This document shows positions 11,818-23,679 of a stretch of DNA of 64,000 nucleotides, in pieces (the stretch's first letter is position 1; each line of letters opens with the position of its first letter). The DNA comes from Leptasterias polaris (Eukaryota > Echinodermata > Asteroidea > Forcipulatida > Asteriidae): contig JAZGTN010000024.1 of NCBI GenBank assembly GCA_037783415.1, forward strand, positions 744,001-808,000. The letters are read 5' to 3'. A program made the translations under genes and the position numbers. Below the pieces are notes generated by a model that was not told the origin of the DNA, did not search any database, and saw only the letters and a program-made list of their open reading frames with translations.

Positions 11818-11995
11818 GGTTCATGTTTACCGTGATGAGAATGAAAACATCTACGTGGAGCGTTATTGCCAGAGTCATGTTATATGTTACACTACGGATC
11901 TTGGAGAAGATGACATCACTGACGACGTCCTTCAACGTCCTGATCCCCCTTTATCAGATCAAACTGGAGCAAGGAAAGAGAGTCAAGGTGTTTGA
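11818..11995 (+). CDS. IRF association domain-like exon, second half, truncated
   Basis: After GATTGCAG the frame reads VHVYRDENENIYVERYCQSH, then VICYTTDLGEDD. This fits the IRF segment 'GLxLxxxxxxIYAxRLCQCxVxW'. The frame stops at TGA 11,993-11,995. In the next frame the codons around the stop read RVKVFDNNSF, which resembles the following IAD strand ('VKLFDxxxF'). A one-base frameshift near 11,960-11,990 is therefore likely. Even that frame ends at 12,050, so the last ~100 residues of a normal IAD are not found. Confidence 0.5.
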
Positions 11996-12356
11996 CAACA
12001 ACAGTTTTTCCAAAAAGGACCAAATTAAGGACAATGTGTTTACAGGCTGAACATTGTGCATGGTTTTCACAATTTTCTCCTGACTCGCACAACAGATCAC
12101 GCCCATTTTCACAGATTTGCTATTTCACTTATGTGGTTTATCACACAAAACATTAACACTTTCTTTCAACTCTTTTGTCAGCTCTACCAATCCTATATAA
12201 CACGTGTACAAAAGTTAACATAGTTAAATATTAGTATTTTTCATGGTACAAAGACAAAAGCTAAAATAGTTTAGACAGTCTCATCTGCAGTTATGATTTG
12301 ATCGGCAGTGAGGGTGCTGTAAGTGTGTGGAGGGGAGAGGGTGCAAAGGTAGCATC

Positions 12357-12412
12357 TCCTCCCCACCCCACCCCACCCCACCCAAACACACACACATACA
12401 CACACATACTGA
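12357..12412. repeat. Microsatellites (CCCCA)n and (CA)n
   Basis: A short CCCCACCCCA run is followed by an ACACACAC tract. Confidence 0.8.
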
Positions 12413-12930
12413 ATCTGAGTTTTATTTAGAATGAGTTGGTGTTCTTTGTACTCAGTTTGACCACTTCTATCTCCTTTTTGTTTTTAATAGGATTTGAAAC
12501 TTTGCATAGTGAAAGTACAATGTACATGTAGTGAGTTTTTCAGTAACACCATGTACAAGAGTAGGATTTGAAACTTTGTATGGTTGTTTGAATGTTTTAC
12601 AAATCATATTTGACAAAGACGGTTTATCCAGCCTGTGAAGATTATTTTGGGTTTAAAGTTACTCTAACAAATGTTGGCACTGGCAGACCGAAACATTTCA
12701 AATTGTTTTTCTTCTCTGAATTAGTCTTGTTAAAATCAAAAGAACCATTTAATTGCACCTGTGCTTATGTCAGGCACAATGCCTGGTGTAAATGGACGTG
12801 TACATAAATGCTATTATTATTGTTTTAGTTTTATAATGTTTTATAATGTGGCACCAAGACAGTAACTCATTTGTATAACTTAACTAAATGTCACCTAATG
12901 TTGACAGTTGTTTTTGTTCAGTGTCTTAAA

Positions 12931-13194
12931 AGCCTTTTTCACACTACTCTATTCCTCGGGGGAAACCCCGGGACTAACGGCCGACCCTTTCACACTTGGA
13001 TCACTTTACCCCTGATCTACCCCAGCAAATGGGCATACCCCGGGGAATAGCCACCACTGCTCTGGAGTAGGGGTAAAACCCTGGGGTGTTCTTAAAGTGT
13101 GAACATGCACGGGATAACCATGGGGTTAAAAAACTCCTGAGGCCTCCCCTGGGCTGTGTTCCACAGGGATAAGAGATACAGTGTGGAAAGGGCT
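12931..13194. mobile_element. Non-autonomous TIR element (MITE)
   Basis: The left end AGCCTTTTTCACACTACTCT and the reverse complement of the right end, AGCCCTTTCCACACTGTATC, form ~20 bp inverted termini. The core is unusually GC-rich (CCCCGGGG patches) and holds no coding frame. Confidence 0.6.
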
Positions 13195-13199
13195 AAAGT

Positions 13200-14110
13200 T
13201 GAAAGTTTATAACTTCCTCCACTTTTGGAAAAAAGTTATTTAGTATTACAGTTATTTAGTTATTTAGTAAACTTTGCAATATATTCTGGCAATGTATCTT
13301 TGAGTTATTCCTATTTTATTGTACATGTTGAATTAGTTTTATTTATCAAAGTCTTGCTTTGAGAGCTACCAATTTTCCAATAATATTTTTAACTGTTGGA
13401 TGTAAACAAAATTTGTTTTTTTTAATAAGTAGATTGTATTTTCAATGTGGAGAGTAGTTGAATCTTTACAGGGTTGAAATATAAAGATTTGTCTGATGTA
13501 CATAATTTGTCTTTCTAATTTTGAAACGAACCTCCAGTTTCTAGTTTCTTAATAGTTAATCGATGCTTATCAATGGTGTCAACTTCAAAATATTTTTGAA
13601 AGGGCTTAAAAGTTATGAAATAAAATGATTTACCTTAAAGAGAAATTACATCATTGGTTATTTTGTTGTATTTTTCAACAACAAAAAAGTGGATTTGTGG
13701 GGTACGATTTAATATGAAATAGCTTTTCTCCGACCTGTTTAAATTTGTGTCTATGACTGCAGAGAAAATTGAGAGCAAATGTGATGATTTTAAGCTCTCG
13801 GACAGACCTTCTTGTTTTAAAACTCACATGTTCAAATGATGGTTGGTCGACCATCGCTTCAAAAAGTCACAAAATTGCATTTTTCTTTAAAATGAAACTC
13901 CTGGCAAAACGGTTTCACTGGATACTTTGGAATAATTTACTTTCAGTCAAGTAAGTTATTTATTTGTAACTTTGAAGTACATTTTTTCTGGTTTATAAAT
14001 GATGTCTACCTTTGGTTTTGTATAATTATTTATCTTTTTTGAACACAATAAATGGAGTTGTATTACTCCATGACAAACGGAAACAATTTTCAGACAAGGC
14101 ATTAATTAAA
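13200..14110. other. No gene recognised
   Basis: AT-rich sequence with a possible polyadenylation signal AATAAA near 13,620 for the gene to the left. Nothing else is visible. Confidence 0.4.
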
Positions 14111-14114
14111 GTCA

Positions 14115-14715
14115 AAGGTTGACACATTGGTGTATCAAGGGATGGGACCCGATATAGGGGTGGGGCCGGGTATCAAGGGTTCGGACTAGATGGGGGTGGG
14201 GCTAGATAACAAGGGGTAGGAATTAATGTAGGGGTGGGGCTCGGGGTAACACGGGGTAGGGGTGGGGCTGGGTAACAAGGTGTATGACTTAATGTTGGGG
14301 TGGGGCTGGGTAACAGGGCGTAGTACTTAATGTAGGGGTGGGGCAGGGTATCAAGGGGTAGGACTTAATGTTGGGGAAGGGCTTGGTAACAAGGGGAAGG
14401 ACTTGATCTACGGGTTAGGCTGGATAACAAGGGGTAGGAATGTAGTGGGAGGGCTGGGGAACAAGAGATATGATATTGTGTAGGGGGTCTGAAGTTGGGT
14501 AACAAGTGGTAGTGAAGGGGTGGGACTGGGTTTCAAGGGGGGTATAACTTAATGTACGGGTGGGACTGGGTAACAAGGGGTAGGTTTTAATTTAGTTTTG
14601 GGGCTGGGTAACAAGGGGTAGTGTAGTGGGGCTGGGTAACAAGGAGGTATGACTTTATGTAGGGGTGGGGCCAGGTATCAAGAGGTGGGACTTGGTGAAG
14701 TGGTGGGACTCCGCA
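14115..14715 (+). repeat. G-rich minisatellite, ~38-bp unit
   Basis: About fifteen degenerate units are built on GGGGTGGGGCTGGGTAACA followed by AGGGGTAGGACTTAATGT. Plus-strand G-runs recur every 10-15 bases through 600 bp, giving strong G-quadruplex potential. Confidence 0.85.
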
Positions 14716-14719
14716 ATCA

Positions 14720-15900
14720 AACTTAGACTGAGGGAGTAAAGAATGGGTTATTGTTAAGTTAAGGGTATGAGTTATGGGAATTTTTAAAAAGGTATAAAGG
14801 GCAGTATTTAATCTCTAAATTGTATAAATCACACCACCATCTCGTCTGTACCATACACCAGCTTAGATCGTTAGAAGAAACTCAATCCCTTTTTTCTTTT
14901 GAAATGAAATAAGAATTTGTTTTAAATTAATTACTTTTATTTATTTATAATTAAACATATTTGAACAATTTACACTGCTTTTACTGTAATATTAACATTC
15001 TGAATTTTGAATACTCTAAGACTCAAAAGACTAAAATATTGTTCATCTAACATAAATTACAGAATATATTAAAAAATATTAGTTTTTGGTAATAAAGTTT
15101 TTAAAATAATGAAAGAGTAACATTGTGTTTAATGCTTATCACAAGAGGGCGCCAAATAGAGAATAGCTCTTTAAACCTGCAGCTCGAGGGTGGGTCAAAA
15201 AGTGGGCAAGGTAAAGTTCAATTTTTCTTCTTTTACCATGATTTTTCGTTCATTTCAATGCATAATATTGTATCTGTAGATGTTTGTTGTTGAAAAATTA
15301 AGACTAATACTCTTGCATACTGTAGCTTCGCAGAGTAACAACACATTTTAGCCCGGTGTAAAAACGCTAAGAAAAATAAGAGTCCTACAAGTACAACTGC
15401 ACAGGCTAATGAAAAATATAGAGGAACCTGACTGTGTGAAACTTTTACATTCTCATGAAAACATTATAAAAGAATCACTCAGGTTTGCCAACAAATTTGC
15501 AGGCTTTTTAAATGTATGGCTGACTGGAGGGGAGGCAAGTCAGTGGAAACACAACTTGTGCAACTGCAAGGCCTGCCTGATGTATCTTAATGTGATATTA
15601 TAAACTTGGACGCAAAAACAAGAGTCCAATTTACTGCTAGACTGTTCAGCTTTAGTATAAGTCATTTTGCAATAGAATTTCTGATATTTATTTATTTATT
15701 TATTTCATTTTAATTCTTTGGACAATACAATATACAAGTAGAGGCAGTCCAGGGAAAGGCAAAAGTAAAAAAAAAAAAATCATCAAAAAAGATGTGCCCT
15801 CCCAGACCTTGCTCATTTAAAAGAATAAAAATTCATATTTTATACACAGAATTCTAAAAGTGCAGTAAAAAGTAAACAAAAGATGGCAAGCAAAAGAAGT
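14720..15900. other. No gene recognised
   Basis: AT-rich. It contains an (ATTT)n microsatellite at about 15,685-15,706 and a short open frame at 15,409-15,603 with no family resemblance. Confidence 0.4.
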
Positions 15901-15919
15901 ATTAAAATGCAAATGATAA

Positions 15920-18900
15920 TGTAGAAACACCATACAGCACCAATCCTCAAGAGAACTGTTTCTGGCATTTGACATCGCACCAAATCACTCATTGCTTATA
16001 AATTTTGATTACAACAAAGTAATCTTGTTGTGCACAAGTGCTCTGAATATTTTTCCTGTTTTCATTGTTGGTGTTGTGCAAGTAATTTGTTGATTGAATG
16101 TAACAACAAAATCCTAAGGTAAAAGCACTACCTGAAACTAACTGTTTAAATGATTTGTAATCTTTTCAAATGCTCATCTTGCAAATTCAATCTTTTGTTT
16201 GTGTTACAGTAAGGCTTGCCATCTCCGATGAGATCTACCCGTCAACATGTAGATGTCTTACACTGGTCTTTTATAAAGGAACAGCGCTCTCCAGTAAAAG
16301 GTAAATTCCTTTAAAGTTTGAAATGAGATTTTGTTATGAAAATGCCATTGAATATAGATTAGTTTCATTCTGAGAAAACTGTGTCAGGCATTTGACAGTT
16401 CCCCCAAATAACTGTTGGGTATTTAGATTGCTACAATTAAAACAACGCAGCATTATTGCAACAATAAAAATAATCTTGATATGAAATAGTTCAGTCCAAA
16501 CATTTTGGTGCTATTTTCGATGTTGTTTTTCTTAACTTAGCTTTAATTTTTTAAGTGTAGACAAAGTCCAAAGGTAAAAGGAAGTTGTCTGAAACTGACA
16601 CTTTTAATGATGGGTAATAATTAAAACATTTACCTAAATGTTGCAAATTGTGTGATTTGTTTGTGTTGCAGAAAGACCGCCTCTGAAAGATCTACCCGTC
16701 AATGAGTTGGTGTCGTAGACCAGCATACGATGACGGAGCTGTACTTTCAAACGCAAGGTTGAAATTCTCTAAAGGTAAACTTTAACATTTAACTTCTTGT
16801 TCCAAATGGAGTTCTGTAATATTTGTGCAGAATGTTTGTTCTTGCTCTAGTTTAAATGGTAGTAAATTTCTGCTTTTTATTGTAGAAGGACAATTCATTC
16901 CAAATTGTTTTAGAATCATAGTTGACAGGCTGGGTTGTGTTGAAGGTTTTTATTTTAGATGTGAGGAAAGTCCGTGAGGATGCTTCATGGAAACACAGTA
17001 ATCAATACAAATTATTCAATACAAGTTCATACCTGCACCAATCCTTAAGACAACTGTCACATGCATTTGACATCCCACAAAATCATTGTTGATTGTATTG
17101 ATTGCAATAATAATAAACATCCCTGAAATGTTTGAGTTCTGCGAACATGATTTTGCTGCTTACAATGTTGTTGTTTTTTGCCCACTTATTTTTGATTAAT
17201 GTATTTAAAAACGAGAATTTTGAAGCAAGCTATTTGTACCTGTTTTAACGATGGGTAATGTTCACAAACACTAAATGTTTCATTTGTTTTACAGTCAGGC
17301 CAAGGATCTCCAAAGACATCTACATGTACCCGTCAACAAGTAGATGTCCAAGACCAGCTTATAAAAAACCACTGCACTCTACAGTAAAAGGTAAATTTCC
17401 CAAAAGTATTCTTTTAAAGGCATTGTATACTTTTGGTAACAGCTCAAGATCAGTGTCCACATTTTGTGTGATTCAACATATGCATGAACAAACAAACCTG
17501 CGAAAGTTTGAGCTCAATTGGTCATCGAGGTCACGAGAAAATAGTGAAAAGAGACCTTATGTGTTTTCTGTTTTTCAAACATCGAGTTTATTATCACGCG
17601 TGATAAAAACTATTGTTTTACTCATTTCTCAGAAACGATAGCATTTTAGGCAGAAATATTTTAAGGAACCCTTTCTACCATTACTTACTTTAAATCATGT
17701 AAGTTATGTGTGAATCTGTGAACATTTGTGTTTTTCGATCTTACCAATAGTGTACAGGGCCTTTAAAATAATACCCTGGCCACATATGGAGCTCTGTTAT
17801 AATTGTGTAGAATGCATGGCGTAGCTTTGGTTTAAACAGAATTTAATCATTGTCATTTTCTGATTACAATTCTATTCAAATTATTTTAATCAGTGATCTT
17901 GGTATGTTTTTTTGGGGGGCAATCATTTCAGAAGTGAAAGGCTAGGTTGTTTTTGTGTGTGTAGGGGTTATAAAAGATTTGGGGAAAGTCCCTGAGGATG
18001 CTTCAAGTTAAACACAAGTATGAATACAGGTTCTTAACTTTTTGTAATTTATATTTTGGTATGATGTTTGCTGGATAAGTTTCATTTTTAGAGAGAGAGT
18101 TCATTGATAATAAAGTTCATACCTGCACCAATCCTCATGAGAACACTCACAGCGTTTGGCATCCTTCAAAAGCATTTTCACTGATATAGATTGCAACAAT
18201 CAAAATAATCCTGAAATGCATGAATTCCTCCAAACACTTTTTTGCTGCATACTGAATTGTTTTCTTAACTTATTCTTGTATGAAATTATAACATTACTGC
18301 AAATGTAAAAGCAAGTAATCTGAACCTAACTGGGATTTTTGATTATGGGTAATGTCACAAATTGTTCATTTTATTTGTATTGCAGTCAGGCTTAGCATCT
18401 CCAAAAACATCTACCATCAACAAGTAGATGTCCAAGACCAGCCTACATGTATGAAGAAGTAGCTGCGCCCTTCTGTAAAAGGTGAATTCCCCCAAAGTAT
18501 ACTTTATTATTTACCCCTGGTCCCAAATGGAGCTCTGTAATAATATTGCAAAATGCCAATGTTGCTTTTGTTAACCTAAGTCATTTTCTTGTAATATACC
18601 ATTTCATTCAAAGATATTGGTATGATCTGTTTGGCAACAATTTCTGAGTTGAAATGCTGGTTTTTTTGTTTTGTTTTCTTCATGTTTTTAAGATTTTTGA
18701 GGAAAGTCCCAAAGGATGTTAAACACAAATATATTAGAAATGAGTAACTTTTGGCAATTTAAACTTTGGTATTTTATTTGCTAGATAATAAGACAAGTTC
18801 CGAGATCGCGAGAGAGCTAAGAGAACTGTCACAGACATTTGGCATCCTTCAAAATCATTGTTGTGTATTTTTGATTTCAATAATCAAAACAATCCTGAAA
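15920..18900 (+). repeat. Array 2 of exon-like cassettes
   Basis: Four cassettes homologous to those of array 1 lie at 16,210-16,300, 16,672-16,765, 17,295-17,390 and 18,386-18,481. Each follows a pyrimidine-containing tract ending in CAG, and three are followed by AAAAG^GTAAAT or GTGAAT. The 16,210 and 17,295 copies are open in the same frame as the open array 1 copy (IYPSTSRC and SKDIYMYPSTSRCPRPAYKK). The spacers match array 1 spacers. A MITE lies between the last two cassettes. Confidence 0.6.
17412..17766 (+). mobile_element. MITE-like dispersed repeat, family 2
   Basis: The termini TTAAAGGCATTGTATAC and the inverse of GTGTACAGGGCCTTTAAA are inverted repeats. The core TTTATTATCACGCGTGATAA is nearly palindromic, and the copy at 31,345-31,722 shares its central palindrome. 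Confidence 0.7.
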
Positions 18901-18904
18901 TGCA

Positions 18905-19310
18905 AGTGTGTCCTCTTGGGGTAGTTCCCCTGGGTATCAGCAGCATTGCTGCCTATCGCCGGAGGGGTCCACAACTCTACTGCTACAAGCCTTTGAAGAA
19001 CTGACAGAAACTGTGGCATCTGTGGTTGCAAAACCTACATGGTCCCTTCTGAACTGTCCATTAACTCCAGAACAAGCTGACTATGGGTAATTTTTTTGAG
19101 GCTGGGGACGCAATATCTATAATTATCTCTGATGAGTTTTGCGACACGAAAGAGGTACCTGACAACGAGTTTGTGCGGACATGCCATCTTCCACTGTTGC
19201 TACAAGTTTTTCTGTCATGCCTACCCTCAAACATTCATCAATCCATGGGAGACCAGTGGTTTCCAGGATATATGCCACCTATGACCCCGATAAAAAGGAT
19301 AAGAAATAGT
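18905..19310 (+). other. Unrecognised, possibly gag-like sequence, block 2 copy
   Basis: Open frames carry SSWGSSPGYQQ, CLSPEGSTTLLLQAFEELTE and then, in another frame, DEFCDTKEVPDNEF. They parallel 6890-7250. The block 2 copy is the less damaged one. No family was recognised. Confidence 0.4.
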
Positions 19311-19725
19311 TAAAAATCAAGTAAAAGACGATGGTGCCTGTAAACACAAAAATCTTTGAATTTGCACATTACAATATTTTTCTTGTCTAACATTTGTTAT
19401 CCTTAAACTTTACCTTTCAGATGCCAGAGACAAAGCTAGTAGTTACCAGAAATCAAGTGCAAATGGAATCATCTCTACTGACATCTTGAATGCTACAGGG
19501 TATAAGGGAGAGCAACATGTATGTAAACTTCAGTATCATCAAAACATCTCAGCTGTTCATCTAGCAATCATGAATGAACAACCAAGCCATCTGTTGTCTA
19601 AAACTGTAAGATATAGATGTGTTTATAGTTCGATGTTTTGATGTTTTCTGTTATCGTGGAATAGTGGGCTGTTTTTGCGGTACTGTACATTTAACGTCTT
19701 GTAAATAAGTACACCATTGCAAGCC
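19310..19725 (+). repeat. Type-2 exon-like unit, first tandem copy
   Basis: TTTACCTTTCAG^ is followed by a frame with SSANGIISTDILNATGY, then by conserved non-coding sequence through TAAATAAGTACACCATTGC. It is duplicated about 665 bp to the right. Confidence 0.6.
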
Positions 19726-19974
19726 CCCCCCCCCCATCACCTCGACGATTTTCTCACCATCGGGAGCGCTCCTCTGGCTCCCCCCCCCCCCCCCCAGTCG
19801 GGAGAGATTTAAGCTCAGAATATTTCACCTATACCTTCCCTGAAAGATATTAGAAAGAAGAAAACAAATGTGATGGCTCTCAATAGGGTTCTGTCCTGCA
19901 TTGCTGTCCATAGCTCTGCTGTCTCCAGTCCAGTGTCTTTCTTCAAAACATCTAAGTAGGTCAACTTTGGTCTC

Positions 19975-20390
19975 ATTGAAAAACAATGATGACTGTAAAA
20001 AGAAAAAACTGGGATTTTCCCCATTGCAATTTTTGGCTTGTGTTAACAATTATGTCTGTAAACTTTACCTTTCAGGTGCCAGAGATGAAGCTAACAGTTC
20101 CCTGAAATCAAGTGCAAATGGAATCATCTATACTGACACCTTGAAGGCTACATGGTACATGTATAAAGCAATGTGTATGTAAACATCAGCATCTTCAAGT
20201 CATCTCAGCTGTTCATCAATAGCAATCATGAAAGAACAACCGAGCCATCTGCTCTCTTCAATTGTAAGATAATGTAGATGTGTTAGTTTGATGTTTTAAT
20301 GTTTTATGTTATCATCTTATTATGGGCTGTTATTGCAGCACTATACAGTTAACCTCTTGTAAATAAGTACACCATTGCAAGCAAGCACAT
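19975..20390 (+). repeat. Type-2 exon-like unit, second tandem copy
   Basis: The same acceptor-like TTTACCTTTCAG is followed by ARDEANSSLKSSANGIIYTD. The downstream homology ends at the same TACACCATTGCAAGC as in the first copy. The encoded peptide family is unknown. Confidence 0.6.
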
Positions 20391-20429
20391 ACGCGTTTTT
20401 GGAGCTATTTAGTTGCAGACTTTAGAGCC

Positions 20430-20880
20430 TTGGTGGTGCCTCGATCCGATATGCTGTGCCTCGATCCGTTATGTTGTGCCTCGATCCGAGATTCGGAATA
20501 AATGGTGGAATAAACACGGAAAATTCCGAATAATTAAAGGGACCTGGACACTTGCACGTGGCATGTGGGGTCCTACTCCTGGCCGGGGTAACAGTCGGTG
20601 GTTGATCCTAAAGATGCTCCGAGCTCCACCGCGGCGTTGGATGGTTTCGGTGTGATCACACATGGTTGACTGAACAGGAGTAGTCCCTAGTCTTTGGCCG
20701 TGGGGGCTAGTGGACCGCGTTACTACAGTAGGGGACTGCCTTAGGGACTGGTTCGCCAACCTTGGGGTGGCGTACCGGACCCTTCCTAATGGGAGGTGCA
20801 ATGGCCCTAGCGATCTGGAATGCGTGTTGGGGCTGGTATCCTGGGACCTGCACGTGGTGGCCCTGCTTTGACTAAGCTTA
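20430..20880. other. GC-rich island with a 22-bp triple repeat
   Basis: Three units of TGTGCCTCGATCCGTTATG type (20,435-20,490) lead into about 350 bp that is far more GC-rich than its surroundings. The open frames on both strands resemble nothing I know. It could be a recent insertion or a decayed element. Confidence 0.5.
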
Positions 20881-20889
20881 CCAGGATGA

Positions 20890-21140
20890 TATCAGCTTAA
20901 AAAGCTGACTGAATTAAAATGCTTGCGATGGTGTATTTATAAATTGTTAGTTATTTTTAAATATAAGATAATGAGTCCAATTTGAGATGACTGTTGATCA
21001 ATCACTTCATATTCCTAAACCAACTCTAATCAAGATCTCCTTGTTCTGCATTACTATTTCAGATGTTTAACTTTATCATCAGTGGTATATACAGTTACTT
21101 TCATGTGTTAGTTTTTACCCAGAATGAGTATAAGATTGTT
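20890..21140. other. No feature recognised
   Basis: AT-rich sequence without a repeat or reading frame that I can name. Confidence 0.35.
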
Positions 21141-21149
21141 TTAAATTTT

Positions 21150-21625
21150 GTTAATAAATGGTTTTTTTTTTAAGTACAGAATCGAGGCTGTTGCCGATGG
21201 GTTGGAGTGTGAGTCAGGGGGACATAAAGTCTCCTTGCATTGACAATTTTGTGGCCATCATGAGGTTTTTTTGTCTGGTATAAATATAGGACATTAATGC
21301 CTTTCCACAAAACCCTTGAAAATACGCTGGAATGTGTTCATATTATGCATTTATTCCTCTGTAAATCCTTGACCCAAAATAAGTCTTTAATTTTGTTAAT
21401 AAATAGGATTTTTTGAAGAACGGAATCGAGGCTGCTGCTGATGGGTTGGAATGTGATTTGGGCGGACTTAAAGTCTCCATGCGTTGACAATGTTGCGACC
21501 AATATGAGAGTTTTCATCTCATATAAAAAGAGGAAATTCTTGTTTTCCAGAATTGGACTTTTAAAAATGCACAGGAATGTGTACTCTTTATTTTACTCCT
21601 CCATTGTTCACAGACCAAAATAAAC
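21150..21625 (+). repeat. 240-bp tandem duplication
   Basis: Two units start at about 21,180 and 21,420, sharing GAATCGAGGCTG, GATGGGTTGGA and AAAGTCTCC. A third, more diverged copy lies at 23,440-23,670 (GATGAGTTGGAGTGTGAGTC). Confidence 0.65.
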
Positions 21626-21629
21626 ATAC

Positions 21630-23430
21630 ACAGCTGCATGCGTATGTAAAAAGAGTAGGACATAAAGGCACAGAATTGTATAACTATAAGTATGTGAGAT
21701 TAAAAACAAATAAATAAATTTTGAACCAAAATACAAAACAAAATTATTGAGAAGGCTAGACTCTGGGATAAATCAATTTTCCTGTATCCCAAAAATTACA
21801 ACGTTGGGTGATCAAACCAGGAATTAAAAATAATCAAATGTTTTTATGTAAACCATTCATACTATTATTTTGTATTTAATGATTTCTTGGTAAGGCTTTG
21901 TTGACAACAAGGTTGGTTATATTAAACAACTGATGATTTATTTACTAAAACTCAATTAAGTTAGGCCTACAAGTATCATTGGTATTTAATCAGAAAAATG
22001 TACACAAAATAATTAAACATAAATGATAATTCATAACAATTATTTACACTACACTATAAAAATGAATCCATTCACATCGTCATGTATTACTGATCTACGT
22101 CCTTACGACAACGAAAATCAACTTAAAAGTACTAGTTTTGTGTATGTTGGTTCATGAATTTGAAAATAACTATATGATGTGTCTCCTACTAACATTCCAT
22201 GATTAAATAAGATTTTGAATCCGAATTCATCATCTTTGTTTAAAGGCATTAAACATTGAACATATCTTACAACGATATAATATCAAAATTGTTATCTCCC
22301 AAATACATTTATCATTTAATGATAAATCAAAAAAAAAAAAAGTTTTACAAGTTTTTAACCTTGAACAAATCCTTTCATTGTGTTACTTCAGTTAAATTAA
22401 TGATGACATAGTTAAATATTTATAAATTGACTAACTTTTATAAAAAATATATAACTCTAAGAATTGTTTGCTTCAAATTTGAATAACTATACATTTTACA
22501 ATACTAATTAAAATGAAACATGTTTAGGTTTTTAGAACTAACTTTAAACATTGATATGAAAAATAACAATAATTTACTATGGGCTTTAAAAAAACCTAGA
22601 AATAGTTTTACTGTATACATTATAACAATCCAATGACATCAATTCAATGACATCAATTCAAATCTATATGTTGGAAATTGGGGTCTGCTTCATGGCCTAT
22701 GAAGACTGCCCATTTTTATTACATACAATGACAGTAGGCCTACAACATAATAAATTAATAGTAAATATATGTATGTTATTTATTTACAGTAATATTTGGA
22801 AAGGTTACACCATTAAGGTGTGTGTGGTGGAGGGGTGGGGGGGGGGGGGGGGGGGGGGGGTGTTGAATCCCGCTTAAATGAGCAACTCTATATGTACCTG
22901 ATGTAGATGAACACTTTGACAACTAGGGCCTATGATTTTTATCATTAATAAAACAATTACAGTTAAAAAAATTATACATTTACATTAACAAAAACATTTA
23001 CTTGACACGAACTTTATACAGTGTCTCACACCCTCTTAATTTCAGCTACATTGAATAAGTTAGACCTACATGACATAGACATGCAGATTTACTATTTTTT
23101 GTTAAAAAGCCTAGTAATAAAACTAATAAAACTACTACTAATGAACTACTTTTCTAAATTCTCAGTGAAACAAATACGTCTAACTCTCAACAGTCGAAAC
23201 TAGCCGATACATATTCTGTAAATACTTTTCTTCTTATTATTATTATTATTTTTAAATATCTATTGTATCAAAACCTCGCAGCTTGATCTAGACTCAAACC
23301 TCTAAGTGGTGTTTTAGTTTTATTACGTAGGCCTATTAAAATAAATAATAAACATAAATTAAATCTTTACCATAAACTTTTTCAGTCAAGAACTTTTTTT
23401 GAAAAAAAACTAAATGTTGGAAATGATCTG
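21630..23430. other. AT-rich stretch, no gene recognised
   Basis: There is no supported reading frame. A poly-G run of about 25 bases lies at 22,837-22,860. Confidence 0.45.
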
Positions 23431-23439
23431 TACAATATT

Positions 23440-23670
23440 ATATATGTTATTTTATGCACCACTAACAAGAATTTGAAACTTTGTCGTTGTTAATTGTGAT
23501 GAGTTGGAGTGTGAGTCGAGCAGACATAAATCTTCATTGCGCGTTGAAGATAATGTGACCAATATCAGAGTTGCCGTTTTGTATAGGACACTGTTTGTCC
23601 AAAAGACTTGTGAAAAAGTACTGGTATGTGTTACTATCTTATTTCTCAATAATTCACAGACATTTTACTC
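23440..23670 (+). repeat. Third, dispersed copy of the 240-bp unit
   Basis: Homologous to 21,180-21,620, with the GTGACCAATAT and TTCACAGAC segments kept. Confidence 0.5.
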
Positions 23671-23679
23671 ATTTTTTCA

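Larger units (their letters stand above)
7900..11995 (+). pseudogene. IRF-like transcription factor gene, C-terminal part (gene span)
   Basis: Three phase-compatible exons (8241-8820, 11,005-11,239, 11,818-11,995), and perhaps a first exon at 7900, form one plus-strand gene with an IAD-like C-terminus. IRFs are nuclear transcription factors with an N-terminal tryptophan-repeat DNA-binding domain. That domain is not visible anywhere upstream in this window, and the AT-hook-like stretch would be the only DNA contact. An in-frame TAA, a frameshift and a truncated IAD argue for a pseudogene or for errors in the assembly. A possible AATAAA lies near 13,620. Two related repeat blocks flank the gene. 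Confidence 0.4.

Noticed and set aside
20469..20801. A 110-codon minus-strand gene
   Set aside because: It lies in a GC-rich island where chance open frames are expected. No domain, start context or conserved motif was seen.
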